Shown piece by piece: positions 34,093 to 46,800 of a DNA stretch of 64,000 bases (positions are counted from its first letter, which is position 1; each line of letters opens with the position of its first letter). A program made the position numbers and the translations under genes. The DNA comes from Desmodesmus armatus. Lineage: Eukaryota > Chlorophyta > Chlorophyceae > Sphaeropleales > Scenedesmaceae. The notes below the pieces were generated by a model that worked only from the letters and a program-made list of their open reading frames with translations, was not told the DNA's origin and did not search any database. The stretch lies in the NCBI GenBank assembly GCA_007449985.2, contig VIIQ02000222.1, positions 107,190-171,189 of the forward strand. The letters run 5' to 3'.

Positions 34093-35933
34093 ATGGCAAA
34101 CGCCAGGGCAGTGTCCCTGGTGGAACTGCCAGACCCCTGCCTGCTGGCAGTGCTGCAGTACTGTGCTGCTGACCCAGCCAGCTTGTGCAGTGCTGCTAGG
34201 GCCCACAGCAGGCTGCACCAGGCAGCTGTGCTAGCGTTGAGCAGCCTCACCACAGCACGCCTGAGCCGCCAGCAGCAGGTGACCAGCCTGCTGCTGTACC
34301 TTGCAAAGCATGGCCAGCACATCGACAGCCTGTCCCTCTCTGGTGCTTCTGGAAGCCCAGTCAGCTTGCCTAGATTGGGTGCTACACTGCAGCTCACCAG
34401 CCTCAAGTTTAGCCACTTGAACCTGTAGCTGCAGACAGAACAAGGGCACCATGATGCTGTGGAGCTGGCTGGGCTGCCCCTCAAGCAGCTGCAGCTCAGC
34501 AGTGCTGGCTGGTGGGCCGAAGGGGCTGACAGTGGCGCTGGCAATGCTGCCTACGCTGGAGTGCTTGAGCATCAGCAATGTCCGTGAATGCGATGGCCGT
34601 ACTTCCAGCATCTCTGTTGCAGTGCTGTCTAAGCTACAGCAGCTCACATACTTACGGCTGAAGAGGATACAGCTGCTGCGCCCTGGTCCCGGCGCACCCT
34701 TCCTGCAGCCCCTGAAGGCCCTGACAGGGCTGGCTGAGCTGTGCATTGCAATTGCCCTCGAAAAGACCTCAGGTGCCTCTGCCCGTGACAGCTACACCCT
34801 TGATGCCGGCATGATGCCAGACACGCACCACCTCACATGCCTTGTGCTAAGAGCAGATGTGATCCTGGGGCCAGGTGTCTTGGAGGACAACACCCAGCTG
34901 CAGCATCTGAGTTTGGAGCTCGGCAGCCTTTTGGGCGGTCCGGCACGGGTGGCACAGCTGCTGTCCGAGCTGCAGCACCTGCAGCAGCTGACAGACATAG
35001 ACCTGCAGGGCAGCCTGCGGGTCACCACTGACAACCCCCCTGTAGCAGCCTTCTCAGCCCTCACAGCCAGCAGTAACCTGCAGCACCTCAACATCAGCAA
35101 GTGCACGCTGCCAGCAGGAATATGGCAGCACATGTTCCCCAGCGCTGGCCGGCAGCTACCTCGCCTGCAGTCCCTGGACATCTCAGGAATCTGGCTACCC
35201 TCTGGGGGCTTTGTAGCAGCCCCTGATGGCAGCTGCCTTGTCAGCTGCTGCCCTGGCCTGCAAAGCCTAGGCATGCAGTTTCTACAGGGCAGTGTCAAGC
35301 AGCTGGGGCCGCTGCAGGAGCTTAGCCGTTTGCGCACGCTGTCTCTCACCCTTACTGCTTACCAGCGTAAGAAGCAGGTGCTGGAGCTGCTTGGGTCGCT
35401 CACAGGGCTGAGGCACCTCTGTCTGTGTGCTCTGGGTGTATCTGACAGGCTGGTGCTGCTGCAATTGACAGAGCTGAAGCACCTGACAGGGCTGAGCTAT
35501 GAGGGGCGATTGAGTGGCGCGCTGACAAGGCTGGAGTTGAGCAGTCAGGTATGTTGGAGGACTTGCATTGCCTGCACAATTATGATGGCAAGTCAGTCTT
35601 TGCATGTTGCTAGGAACTAGTTGCTGGCGATCTGCTGCAGAAATGATCAACCTACCAACTACATGTATGTCTCTGACTGTTGCTGCTACTAATGCTTTCA
35701 GCTTCAGTGAAAAAGTTTGTGAGTGGGGAAAAGGGGGACAAGGGCGGACTTGACGGCTGCTGCTGTTTGTGGCTGTGCAGAACCCTGATGAGGAGCCTGT
35801 GTGGCGCCAAGTGCTGCGCAACCACCTTGACCATCAGAACCTGGAAGTAGCACAGCAGGCGGCGGCAGCACTGTTGGAGTTACCGCTGCTGCAGGAACCT
35901 TCTGCAACACGAGCTGAGAGTGCTGTTGGCTGA
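34093..35933 (+). pseudogene. F-box-like/LRR pseudogene with nonsense codon and 5-base deletion
   Basis: Two-exon family plan: 34093-35548 and 35781-35933. The start (MANARAVSLVELPDPCLLAV) and the tail exon (NPDEEPVWRQVLRNHLDHQN) are intact. Inside, codon 34426-34428 is TAG where the neighbouring paralogue at 37428 has CAG. About 75 bases later, near 34500-34510, five bases are missing relative to that paralogue, shifting frame. From about 34515 onward a long LRR frame resumes, very close to the paralogue. A short N-terminal F-box-only product of about 111 residues is still possible. Splice sites are kept, so loss of function looks recent. Confidence 0.8.
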
Positions 35934-37427
35934 GTGGCTTTGCATGCACAATTGCACGCCGCAGCGCCGTGCATGCCCGGGACTGTGCTACAAGCTACAG
36001 GCCTGTCATGATGTATGGCTAGTACTAGTGCGCTGCACTGCACATAGGACATTGTGGCTGTCCTGGACCTGTCGTCAGCACACGTGGTGGAAAATGTTGC
36101 TGTGGTTTGTCTTGCAGCCGTTGGTGGGACGCGCCTGCCAGGCGATAGTGTCGCACTCCAGCATCAAGTACAAGCATGCACAGGCTCACTTGGCAGCTGC
36201 ATATTGTAGCCTGCACAGGCACAGGCACGTGCATGATGATTAAATGTTGCCTGCAGACCTGTTGCACGCTGCACATCACATGTGGCACATGTGATGTACA
36301 TGCCAGTGGCATGCCTGCGCAGATTGCGCAAGTAGCCTGTGCATAGTCGGTTGATTTTATTTGTTGTCACTACCTCCCCATATCAGGATTGGGTGTTGGT
36401 TTCATTTTGCGATAACAAAAAGGTGTGGTAGCAACCAGGGTCAGCAACAAGTGAGATGTTCTGATGTGGGCTCTGCTCCATGTTTTGATGCTGGTTGGAA
36501 TGTTGTGAGGCAATTGGCCATATGGTCGGTGTCAGCCTGGGGCAAAATGCAGACTGTTGTAAGCTGGCGGTGTTCACAGCGGGAAAGGGATGAAAAACAT
36601 CGGCAATGCAGCTGGAATCAGCCTCTGGTCACCATCAAATGCATGCTTGTCCGACATGCCACTTCGCCATGAGTCATGCCACTTTGCCCACCAGTACCCA
36701 ATGCCCACCAGTAATTCAAAGTAAGTGCACTTTCACTCATTGATGACGGAATGCATTCAGCCATCCAAGGTCCAAAGTCAGATGAAGGTCAAGTGAAGGC
36801 CTGACAGTTATCTCATAGCTGGGTCATCTGCCAAGCCTGCAGCACTGCCTGCCAGGCCTGTTTAGGTCTATCAGGGTCTCTCGAAAACACCATAGAAACC
36901 ATCATGTTTGCAAATCAGACTGCTTGAACCAATCTCTGCAGCCAATTGCTGTGCTGACCAGCTGGACACCCGCTGCACTAGCTAGCATCCGATGCAGTCA
37001 TGATGACGCCATCTGCAAAGCACGAATGTCCGTTCTGTTGACGTGGTTTTCTTTTCTTTGCTGTTGCAGCTCCATTACTTTGCTAGCGTCGCTTGAAGAG
37101 TGTGCTCAGAGTCCTTTGGGCCTGGCAGGTACATTCATGCATGAATGCAAGGCACCGTCATGTCTAACTGACATGGTTGGGCGACTTTCAGAAGGTATAC
37201 AACTGCCACAGAAACAAAGAAAAACACGTTTCATCTTTATTCTCAAGCCAATCTGAACGTCCTCTCCAACCATCACTGTAGCCCGAGCAGTACATACTGC
37301 ACCAGCACCTGCTGCTCAATCAACTGCAGTGGGGCAGCTATCACTGAAAGGTGCCCCACTGAGTCCCGCAATATTGAAGACATGCTATCGATTTCACAGC
37401 CTTACTTGTAGCGTTTGCTGTTGCAGG
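35934..37427. other. Intergenic region with two adjacent hairpins
   Basis: About 1.5 kb between tandem LRR copies. The only notable structures are two palindromes at 36273-36313. The final 100 bases resemble those before 34093. No gene was recognised. Confidence 0.5.
36273..36313. repeat. Two back-to-back perfect palindromes
   Basis: 36273-36297 is ACATCACATGTG, G, CACATGTGATGT (12-bp arms). 36299-36313 is CATGCCA, G, TGGCATG (7-bp arms). One base separates them. Confidence 0.85.
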
Positions 37428-39161
37428 ATGCCACACGCCATGGCAGCGTCCCTGGTGGAACTGCCGGACCCCTGCCTGCTGGCAGTGCTGCAGTACTGTG
37501 CTGCTGACCCAGCCAGCTTGTGCAGCGCTGCCAGGGCACATAGCAGGCTGCACCAAGCAGCTGTGCTAGCGTTGAGCAGCCTCAGCACAGCACGCCTGAG
37601 CCGCAAGCAGCAGGTGAACAGCCTCCTGCTGTACCTGTCTAAGCACGGCCAGCACGTCGACAGCATGAAACTCTGCGCTGCTGCTCCGGTCACAATCAGC
37701 CTATCCCAGCTGGCCAACAGTCTGCACCTCACTAGCCTCCACTTTCACCAGATGAAAGTGCAGCTGCCAACAGAAGAACAGCAGGATGCGCTGGTGCTCA
37801 CTGCGCTACCACTCAAGCAGCTGCAGCTCAGCAATTGCCAGCTGATTGGTGGGTCGGCGGGGCTGACAGTTGCACTGTCAAAGCTTTCCAAGATGGAGCA
37901 CTTGAGCATCAGCACAATCAGTGGTGCTGACGGGCGCGTTGCAAGCATCTCCATTGCAGTACTGGCAACGCTGCAGAAGCTGACGCACTTGGAGTTGAGG
38001 AGAGTACAGCTGGAAGCACCTTTCCTGCAGCCCCTGCGGTACCTCACAGGACTGGCTGACGTGCACCTCCACCTAGACAGGGCCAGTTCAATCAGTCATG
38101 AAGACTACAGTGTTGGTGCCGGCATGCTGTCACACCGTCTCACATGTCTTGTGCTGGAAGGAGACGTGGTGCTGCGGCCAGGCGCCCTTGCGGACAAGAT
38201 GGCGCTGCAGCATCTTGGTTTGAGACTTGGAAGTCTGCCCGGTGGGGCAGCTAGGGTGGCACAGCTGTTATCAGAGCTGCAGGATCTGCAGCAGCTGACG
38301 TGTCTCGACCTGTTTGGCAGCATTCGCGCTGCCAAGGACAACCCTCCTGCAGCAGCCTTCTCAGCCCTGACAGCCAGCAGTAACCTGCAGCACCTCAACA
38401 TCAGCAAGTGCACACTGCCAGCAGGGGTGTGGAAGCACGTGTTTCCTGCTGGCCGCAAGCTGCCACACCTGCAGGAACTGGACATCTCAGGCATTTGGCT
38501 GCCCTCATGCGCTGTTGCATCAGCCCCTGATGGCAGCAGCCTTGTCAGGTGCTCCCCTGGCCTGCGCTCCCTGCGCATGCAGGCCTTGGAAGGCAGCGTT
38601 GGGCAGGTAACAGCACTGCAGCAGCTGAGCGGCTTGCGTACCCTATCTCTCACCGCTCCTGCAGACCTCAGCAGACGTCAAGTGTCAGAGGCGGTTGCTT
38701 CACTCACTGGGCTGAGGCACCTGAGTCTGAGTACCGTGGGTCCTGACAGGCTGGTGCTGTTTGAGCTGACACAGCTGAAGCACCTGACCAGGCTCAGCTA
38801 TGAGGGGTACCTGAGTGGCGCGCTGACAAGGCTGGAGTTGAGCAGTACGGTGAGTTTGAAGCTGTGCATGGCCGTTTGAAGCTGTGCATGGCCGGAGTCC
38901 ACAACCATGTTGAGGGTCGGTCATTGCATAATATTCATGAGCATCAATGCTGCTGGTGCCAGTCATGCTGCTAGCAGTAGTACCACAACGGTCAGCCACA
39001 ACAATGACAATGATGAATCAGCTAGTCACTTCATGTGTGCATGTTGGTCTGTTGTTGCTCCTTTCTCTAAGAAGTGTGTGCTGCTGCTGTTTGTGGGTGT
39101 GCAGCACCCTGATGTCAATCCTGTATGGCGCCAAGTGCTGCGTCTTCACCTGCGCCACTAA
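37428..39161 (+). CDS. F-box-like / leucine-rich-repeat protein, tandem paralogue
   Basis: Exons 37428-38849 and 39105-39161 join in phase 0 to 492 residues. The N-terminus SLVELPDPCLLAVLQYCAAD is F-box-like, as in the copies at 8391 and 34093; LRRs such as LKQLQLSNCQL, LTHLELRRVQL, LTCLDLFGS and LQHLNISKCTL follow. The last exon keeps HPDVNPVWRQVLRLHLRH and stops there. Codons that would continue the family tail (KYG-VARHAVAAAALA) lie just past the TAA in a shifted frame, so about 20 residues were lost through a one-base change. The rest is uninterrupted, and this is the best candidate for a working gene in the cluster. The role as an SCF adaptor is inferred only. Confidence 0.8.
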
Positions 39162-40802
39162 AGTATGGAGTGGCACGGCATGCCGTGGCGGCAGCGGCGC
39201 TGGCAACAACGAGGAATAGTCACTGCAGAAATGCTCAGGCTGCTGCAGTAGTCTGGAGTGTTGTGAGCTGGGTGTTGTTTTCTGGGCTGTGCAGTGCGGC
39301 CACCGCACAGGCTGTGCCCATAAGCTGGCTATCTATGACTGCAAGGTGTGACCTTGACTGGTGTCGTGCTTACCAGGCCAAGTTTTGGCCCTGGTGTGCA
39401 CATCATGAGTACAGTACTGCCGATGTACTCATTGTCGGACATGATGGCTGCGCTGGACCCAGTGTCACAATTAGTTTATGAAGTCTCAAGGCTGCTGCGA
39501 CAGAAGATGAGCGTTGCTGAGCATAGCGTGTGTGCACGTGGCCCAGTTGCAACTGCTGAGCACAGCGGCTGCTTCGCACGTCACTGGTTTCAGGCTGACG
39601 CATGATTGACGGTCCCATGCCAGCGCGGACAGGCAGAGAGTTTGACACGGGGAGGTGATGGTTGAGCGTGGTGGTTTTAAGGTTTTAACAGGCTCTGTCG
39701 CATGATAATATTCTCTGCCTCTGTGTGGCAGAGACAAGGCCACGTCATGACTCTGATGTCCTGCAATATCTGTGCTGAAGTTTCTACCAACGCTTTAGAC
39801 TACATGGCGGCCATGCCATGCGGCTGTTTGCCACGGTGGGGCTGCACTGCCTTGAGCGCACGAGCACTTGCCCTTTTGGACGGAGGGAAGTATCAATATC
39901 GGCCACTAGCTCCACGCTGTCATGCCAATTCTGCCCACTGACGCCTATCTGTGACAAACGATTCTCATATGGTTCTTGAACTACTCCTAAGGGCTGGTTT
40001 GAAATGACAGGATGAAGTCAGCACTGCCTGGGCCTTGCAGCGTCTAAAGGCCCGGGGCTCATGAGTGGTGGCTGGACTCTGTCCTACTCAGTTGGCGCAG
40101 CAGGCTTGGGCTGCACCTGGTGGTGTCACCACAAGTGGCATACTATGTTACAACACGCCCCCACTCACACACACAGAGTGACGCATGGCACACACACTGA
40201 CATGCATTAGTGCACCACGTGGCCCCACATCCTCAAGGTGAAGCAGCAATGAGTAGCGAGCGACAAACACGCCTGACAGACACCACTCGTTTCTCCTGTT
40301 CCCCTGGTTTCTCACCAGGGGAACCAACTTTCCATATCCACGCATGAGACTGGCCCCTCTACAGCATGCCTGCGCCCTGAAAGTTTGCGGCTTCAGGCAG
40401 GACAAGGCCAGCCGCTGTCTTGCCTGGAGCATGAAAAGTCACTGATCGGCATTGGCTCAAAAGCCAGCCACGCTGCACAGAACACCTGCCTGACCAGGCC
40501 GGCCATGAGGCTCATGCCAGCATTGGCTGACATCAAAACACATGTGTACAATAGATACATACTATATGACTTACGCTAGCATGCTATGTGAATATCTACA
40601 ACCGATGTATCTACAACTTGTTCCAACTACAAGCTGGTGCAGGCCCATGGCTGCAACACAAATGCGTGCAAGCTGCACTGCAACCAAGCTGTGCACCACT
40701 GCCGCACAATCTCCTGCCATGTACATTTCTCGATACTGGCCCATTCTGTTGTGAGTAACATGCACCTCGTAAGCACACTGCTAAAGCAGCAGGTGCGACC
40801 TT
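39162..40802. other. Convergent intergenic region
   Basis: About 1.6 kb between the + LRR gene and the 3' end of the minus-strand FAM161-like gene. It contains a strong hairpin at 40298-40324. I found no gene; several short open frames have no recognisable content. Confidence 0.5.
40298..40324. repeat. Perfect 10-bp hairpin
   Basis: GTTCCCCTGG, loop TTTCTCA, CCAGGGGAAC. It lies about 480 bases past the stop of the gene at 40803, so it could be in its 3' UTR. Confidence 0.8.
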
Positions 40803-43800
40803 TCACGGGCTGTCTTCCTCCTCGAACGCCTTGTAACCCCGCAGACCATGCTCTCTCAGAGCCTCATCAACAATTTCCCGCGCCTTTTTCTCAGCCTGAG
40901 CGTGGCGGGCCTCGATGTGCATCAGCGGAGCATCCTGCCTCTGGGCGATCGGCGCCCGCCTGCGCTCCACCGTCGAGCGCTCCACCATCGTCCCCACCTG
41001 AGACATGTTGAGCTGGTCGATCAGGTTGACGTGAGCCCAGCCCGTGCCGTTGCTGCTGAGCGACGACGTCGCCATGCCCATCGAGCGGCCCCAGCTGTGG
41101 CAAGGCTTGTACGAGCCGCTGGCCTCGGAGTCAACTGACGCCTGAGACAGCATCGGGCCAATGCTGCCGTTCATGCTGCTCGCGGGGCTGATCCGGCCTG
41201 CTCTGTTGATGGCCTTCACTCGGTCTTTCACGCTGAGGACAGAGGGCGGGACCTGAACCATAGCGACCTCGGGCTGAAGGGGCCGCAGCTGGCAGCTGCC
41301 ATTGCTGCTGCTGCTGCTCTTGCATGGGCGGGGTGCAGCCTGCACTGACTGGGCCTGCTGCTGGTGCTGCTGTGCCTCATCTTGCTGTCCCGCTGCAGGG
41401 CTCCTGCTGCTGCTGGACCAGCTTTCAGCAGCCATGAGTGATGCAGAAGGCGCAGATGCAGATGCAGGGTTGCGCTGCTCAGCGGCAACACTCCGCTGGG
41501 CATACTCCTGCACTGCCGTGCATTCTGCTGCTGTAGCCGCCTGATACTGCATATTAGCTGCCTCACCACCCATATCCTGCGCCCGAGCTGCTGCAGGAGC
41601 TGCCACCACTGCCTGAGCTGTGCCTGCTGCTGCGTGAACTGCAGCGCTCTCGGCTGCAGCATTTGCAGGAGACGCGGCAGCTTTCTTGCTGGACTGCCGC
41701 TCGGCAGACAGCGCTGCAGCTGCAGCTTCGAGAGCCAGCTCTGCAGAGGCCAGCACACCCCCAGAGCTTGCACGAGACACCCTGCGGGAGCCTGATGCTG
41801 AGCCAGGACGGGAAGCGCGCGCATCACTCTGGAACAGCACGGAAGGTGGGAGCGGCTTGATCGGGGATACTGAGCCTCCTGGGCTAGGAGAGCGCTGCAC
41901 AGGCACCACTGATGGGCCTTGGTGGGTGCGGCAACTGGCGGGATCATCTTGCCACTCCTGGGTGACATGTCTGTGATCGTGGTGCTCCTTTCCAACCCGG
42001 CGGGGTCAACACACAGCCCCAGGCTCTCCATAACCATCAGTTGTGAAACAGAGGGGTGCCGCGTCTCCGCGCCAAGGACGTGCTGCTGCTGCTGCTCAGA
42101 GGCTGCTGCCACGTCCGCCGCCGAAGCAGCGATTGCCTCTGCCGCACCCGCAGCAGCGGCAGCCGCTGCAGCCGCTGCGGCAGATGCTGTTGCCGCAGCA
42201 GAGGCCGCAGCCGCTGAGGTTGAGATGTGCTTGGCTAGGCCCTCGGCAGCGTTGGCAAGCGCCCTGTTAGCTGCCTCTGCCTCAGCTGCTGACGGCGCTG
42301 CAGCGGCAGCTGACATGGCATCCTTTGAAAGCATCATGTGCAGGTGCGCTGCAACCTCTGCGGCTGTGGGCATGCTTGCACTGCTCCCGCCCTGCTGTAC
42401 ATGCGAAAGCTCAGCGTCATCCGCCATCGCCGTTGATGCTGTAGCCCTTGCCGCCTGCACTGGTTGGGCTCCTGCTGCCTGCAGTGCAGTTGAGCCCCCT
42501 GCCTTAGCGGCAGCAGCAGCCGCTGCTTCCCCTGAACCCGGCATATCTGGCGCTCCGTCGGCTGCTGAAGTGTCACCTGCAGGCTGGCTGGAAGCCCCTG
42601 CTGCAGGCAGGGATGCTGGTGTTGCCAGAGCAGCAGCTGCAGCTGCTCCTGCCGATGCTGCTGCCACAATAGCTGCGACCCTGGAGGCAGCGGGGGTTGC
42701 TGCCCCTGCTGCAGGCAGTGCTGCTGATGCCAGGTCCGAAGCTGCGGCCGCTTCTGTGGAAACTGCTGCAGCAGCTGCTGCAAGCCCTGGCAACGGAATG
42801 AAGGCAGCCCCTGCTGCCGGAGCAGCAGCTGCAGCACCGCCTGCTGCACCCAGAGCACCTGCTGCTGATGCCGATGCCAGCTGCACTGCTGGCAGGGGAG
42901 GCCTGGGTGCTGAGTCAGAGACTGCAGGTGACTGCTGCTGTGCCACAGGCACAGCTGGTGCCTGCTGAACTGACGAGCCAGCTGCAGCAGGTGGTGCGTA
43001 AGAGTCGGCTACTGCCTGCAATGCTGCTGAGCAGGCTGCATGCAGCTGTGGTGGCGATGTGCAAGCTGCTGCTTGTACAGCTACAGCATGCAGCGCTGCT
43101 GGGCTAGAAGCATGTGCGTGTGGCGCCGTTGTGCCGGCTGCTGAGCTGGGCCTGCTTGGAGATGCAGCCCTGCTGGGGGCCCGGGCGGCATACTGCTGCT
43201 GCTTGCTCAGGCTGCTGCTGCTGAGCCCGGCTGCTGCATCCTGTGCCTTCATGGCGTGCAACTGCTGCAGCAGCTTGGAGCGTTCGTCCTTCATTTGCTG
43301 CTTCTTGGCTGCACGGGCGGCGTCTGCTGCTGCTTTCTGTGCCTTCTGTTCCTCCTGCTCCCGTTTCTCAGCCTCCTGTGCCTTGCGCTCCCTGGCAGTG
43401 ACACAGCACAGCACACCGCAGCACAGCACAGCACAGGGTAAATCTCACCAGCATCTTTGACAGCAACGGCATTTGCAACCAACACAACAGGGGCACCGGC
43501 AGACCAAGTAACTAAAGTGCTTCCAGCTGGGGTGAGGGAGCACGCAAGAAGCTACCTTCCAGCACACCTCTATTGCCCGAAGGTTGCAATAGGCACCTAT
43601 GATCCCGGATGATGATTTGACCTTGCTACACGTGCGCACAGACGCTGCTCACCTCTCCTCCCGTGTGTCATACTTGCCGTCCAGCATAGCCTGCTTGGTG
43701 GCCTGTGCACGCAGCAGTGCCGCAGCCGTCTCCTTGACCACAGGTCTACTGGCGCTGATGGGCCGAGGTGGACGCTGGAACATGGGGCTGCCCAAATCGC

Positions 43801-46800
43801 CCTCATCAGCACTATCAGACCACCCGCTGCCCGACTGCCGCCCAGCACTGCCGCTGCCCGTGTTGCTGCCATGGCTGTGCTGGCCGCGCTCCTTGGGGTG
43901 TGTCGGTGACGGAGAGGCCTTGACTGCCACGCGTGGTCCTGTGAAGGGCCAGCGCTGCTCGGCAAGCCGCTGCTCATCCTGCTGCATGTCCTGCTGGATG
44001 CGTGCGCGGCGCTCGGCTGCCCTTGCTTCGTCCTCGCCTGTGGTGCTGCAGAAGCTTGGGGCCTGCGGCACAGCAGGAGTCACAGACACACATATGAATC
44101 ATCTGGGCGCAAGATACGAGAAGCCTTTGAAATAGTGAGAAGAGAGTGCTGTCGTGGGCGTGCTGCAGTCAAGCAAGTGAATGCACCAAAAACCCACCAA
44201 TCCACCACCAATGATGCCTGCTTATGCCTTGCTGTACATAGGTCATACAGCTGCTTGGCCCAACCAGCTGTTTCATTGGGCTGCTGACACCAACAGCCGC
44301 AACCGTCTTGCGCCACAACAGAATGCCAGATTTTGTGCCCTCAACGCCATGCGCCACCCACCTCAGGGACAGTGCGCCGCTTCGTGTTTGCCGCCTTCTT
44401 TGCCGCCTGCGCCGCCTCCCACCTCTCATGCAAGGCCTTATAGTCCGGGACAGCAGCCACCCTGGAGCCCCTGCCGCCACCCTTCACAGGAGACCTCGGC
44501 CCCTCACTGCCCCTCCTGCCGCTGGCAGTTGGTGACTCACTGCCCCAACCGCCTGACTGGTGGCTTGCCAGGGGTGTGGCATTGCTGCCGCTGCCCTCCA
44601 GGTGCTGCCACTGGCCGCTGCATGCTGAGCTGCCCCCCTCGGTGGAGTAGTTGGTGTGCAGCACAGGGAACTCCCCGCGCAGCTCGCTGTCAGCCGCATC
44701 AGCTTGCGCAAAGGGGTGCGGCTGCTGCTGCCTGCCCTGCTGTGGTGCATGCGGCGAGCCGCCAGCGCTGCTGCCGCCGCCTGCGGAGTGTCCGTTGGCC
44801 TGTGAGTGGCGGGAGGAGGGCTTGTGAGGGGAGGCTGCTGCTGTGCCCTTGTCCTTGCTGCCGGTTGGGTAGCTGCTGGAGCCTGTGCTGGCTGTCTTGA
44901 TGGGCTTGAGGGATGCTTCCAGGTGCTCCTGGTAGAGGCTGGCTGCCTTGACGCTCCTACACAGTAGGCCAACAGCAAAGCGTCAGGTGCCAATGCTGTA
45001 CATGGGTACAAGGTCCAGGCTGTACGGCGCTTGGGGGTGTCACACTCTGCGGGGTGCCTCCCTCTCCTATGCAGGATGTGCATTTCTGCAAGGCCGCCAT
45101 TTGCTCGTTTCGTTACCCTCAGGTGTCAGGCTCAGCAACCAAGATTCATGATCGCAAGCATTCAACATGCACAGATCCCCACTGCTGTGCATTCACCGGT
45201 CATTGTTACAGTCACACAGGGTCGAGGACAAGCCTCAGCACCCCGTAGGCAGTGCCACTCACCTCTGCAGCCGCTCCTCCTCGCGTGTCTTCTGCACCCG
45301 CTCCTTAGCCATCTCTGACTTGACCTTGGCTGCAAGCTTGGCAGCCTCCTGCGCAGCCATCACGCCCTCCAGCCTGTGCTCATACACGTGTGAAGGCACC
45401 GGCTTGGCCTTGAAGGCCGCTGCAACAGCAGCAACATCGTAGCAGTGCACACACACACCATGGGTGTCTTTTGAAGGGTCGCTGATTCCGACAGCCCCAT
45501 AGCCCCACAACACTAGTCCTGCTGTCAAGCGCATGCTGCCTGCATAGATATGGCTCGTTGTTGGTGCCCAGCGCTGCGGCTTTAGCCACAGCTGCACAGC
45601 ATACTGGGGAGGGAAACATAGTGCAAGGCAGCGCGGCACACCCGCTGGGTTCAGACCTTGATCAACTGCCATTTGCACCATCCTACAGTTGCGTTTTATC
45701 TGGCAGTATGTCAAACAGAATCAGGTTATCTGCTGTACATCAACAGTGGCAGCGCGCTATCCATGCATACCTGGAACCTGTTGGGGTCCAGTGCAGCTGC
45801 CCTCTTTGAGGCCTTGGCAGCTGCTGCCTCAGCATCCTCCTGCTGAAAGGTGAACGGCTGCTGCTGAGATGCCAGGAGCTGCAGGTACCTGCAGCCAGCA
45901 ACAACAGCAAAAACACAACAGCATGGCAGCGCTGAGCACGCATGTGCTGGGCCCTTGCACTGATGGCAAGTGGCGCGAAACATGCCGGCACATTGTCAGC
46001 AATGGTGGTGTAGCAGACAACCAGCGCCTGCTTCACGCTGACCAAAGTATCCACAAGTCACTTGGGAACACACATGAGCATGATGCTGCGCTGACCAGCT
46101 CCTTGTGAGGTAGGTCACCTCAGCAAAGGTCCAGCTGCAGCAGTACATACACCAGCCTAGCCTACTGCTAGGCTGTTTGAGATGTGATGCAAATCCAGTG
46201 GACCTGACTCACTTTTGGTGTGTTGCCGCTCGCTTGGTGTGCTGCTCTGCCATCATCTGGTGGTAGCGCAGCTCACGGGTGGACCTGGGCACAGCATTGG
46301 CCACAAACCTGCCGCGCAGACACAGGCAGCAACCCCAGCAATGACGCTCAGCTCCAGTCTCAGCAATGGCCAAGCTACCAGCAGCATGTAGATGCAAGCC
46401 ACTTGCCTCACAACGCAATCGTCCCGGCTTATTATGCGTTCATCTCAGGCGCTGTGAGTTGCCGGCGCCCCATCTGTGCCAAAGGCGCCACACATATGCC
46501 ACGTGAATCTACATAGTGGGCCTTGCACATACCTGTGGTGGTACATCGCGGCCTCCTCGCATGCCTTGATCTCCAGGTCTTGCTCCAACTTCACAGCAGC
46601 AATGCTCTTGCGGCGCCCTTTGCTGCTCCTGCTGCGAGCCCCCTGAGACTCTCCTGGCCGCTCCTCAAAGCCAGAGCCACTGCCACTGCTGCCTCCCATC
46701 TCATCATAGGCCCCAGACACCATGTCCCCGGTTGAACTCTGGCTGCGCTGGCGAGGGTGCTGCTTTTGCTTGTGCCTGCGGGGCTTGCGTGCTCCGTCAG

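Noticed and set aside
41919..42968. 349-residue Ala-rich frame on +
   Set aside because: It mirrors the GCA/GCT repeats of the minus-strand exon 43391-40803, whose phase and motifs are supported; antisense of Ala repeats stays open by composition.
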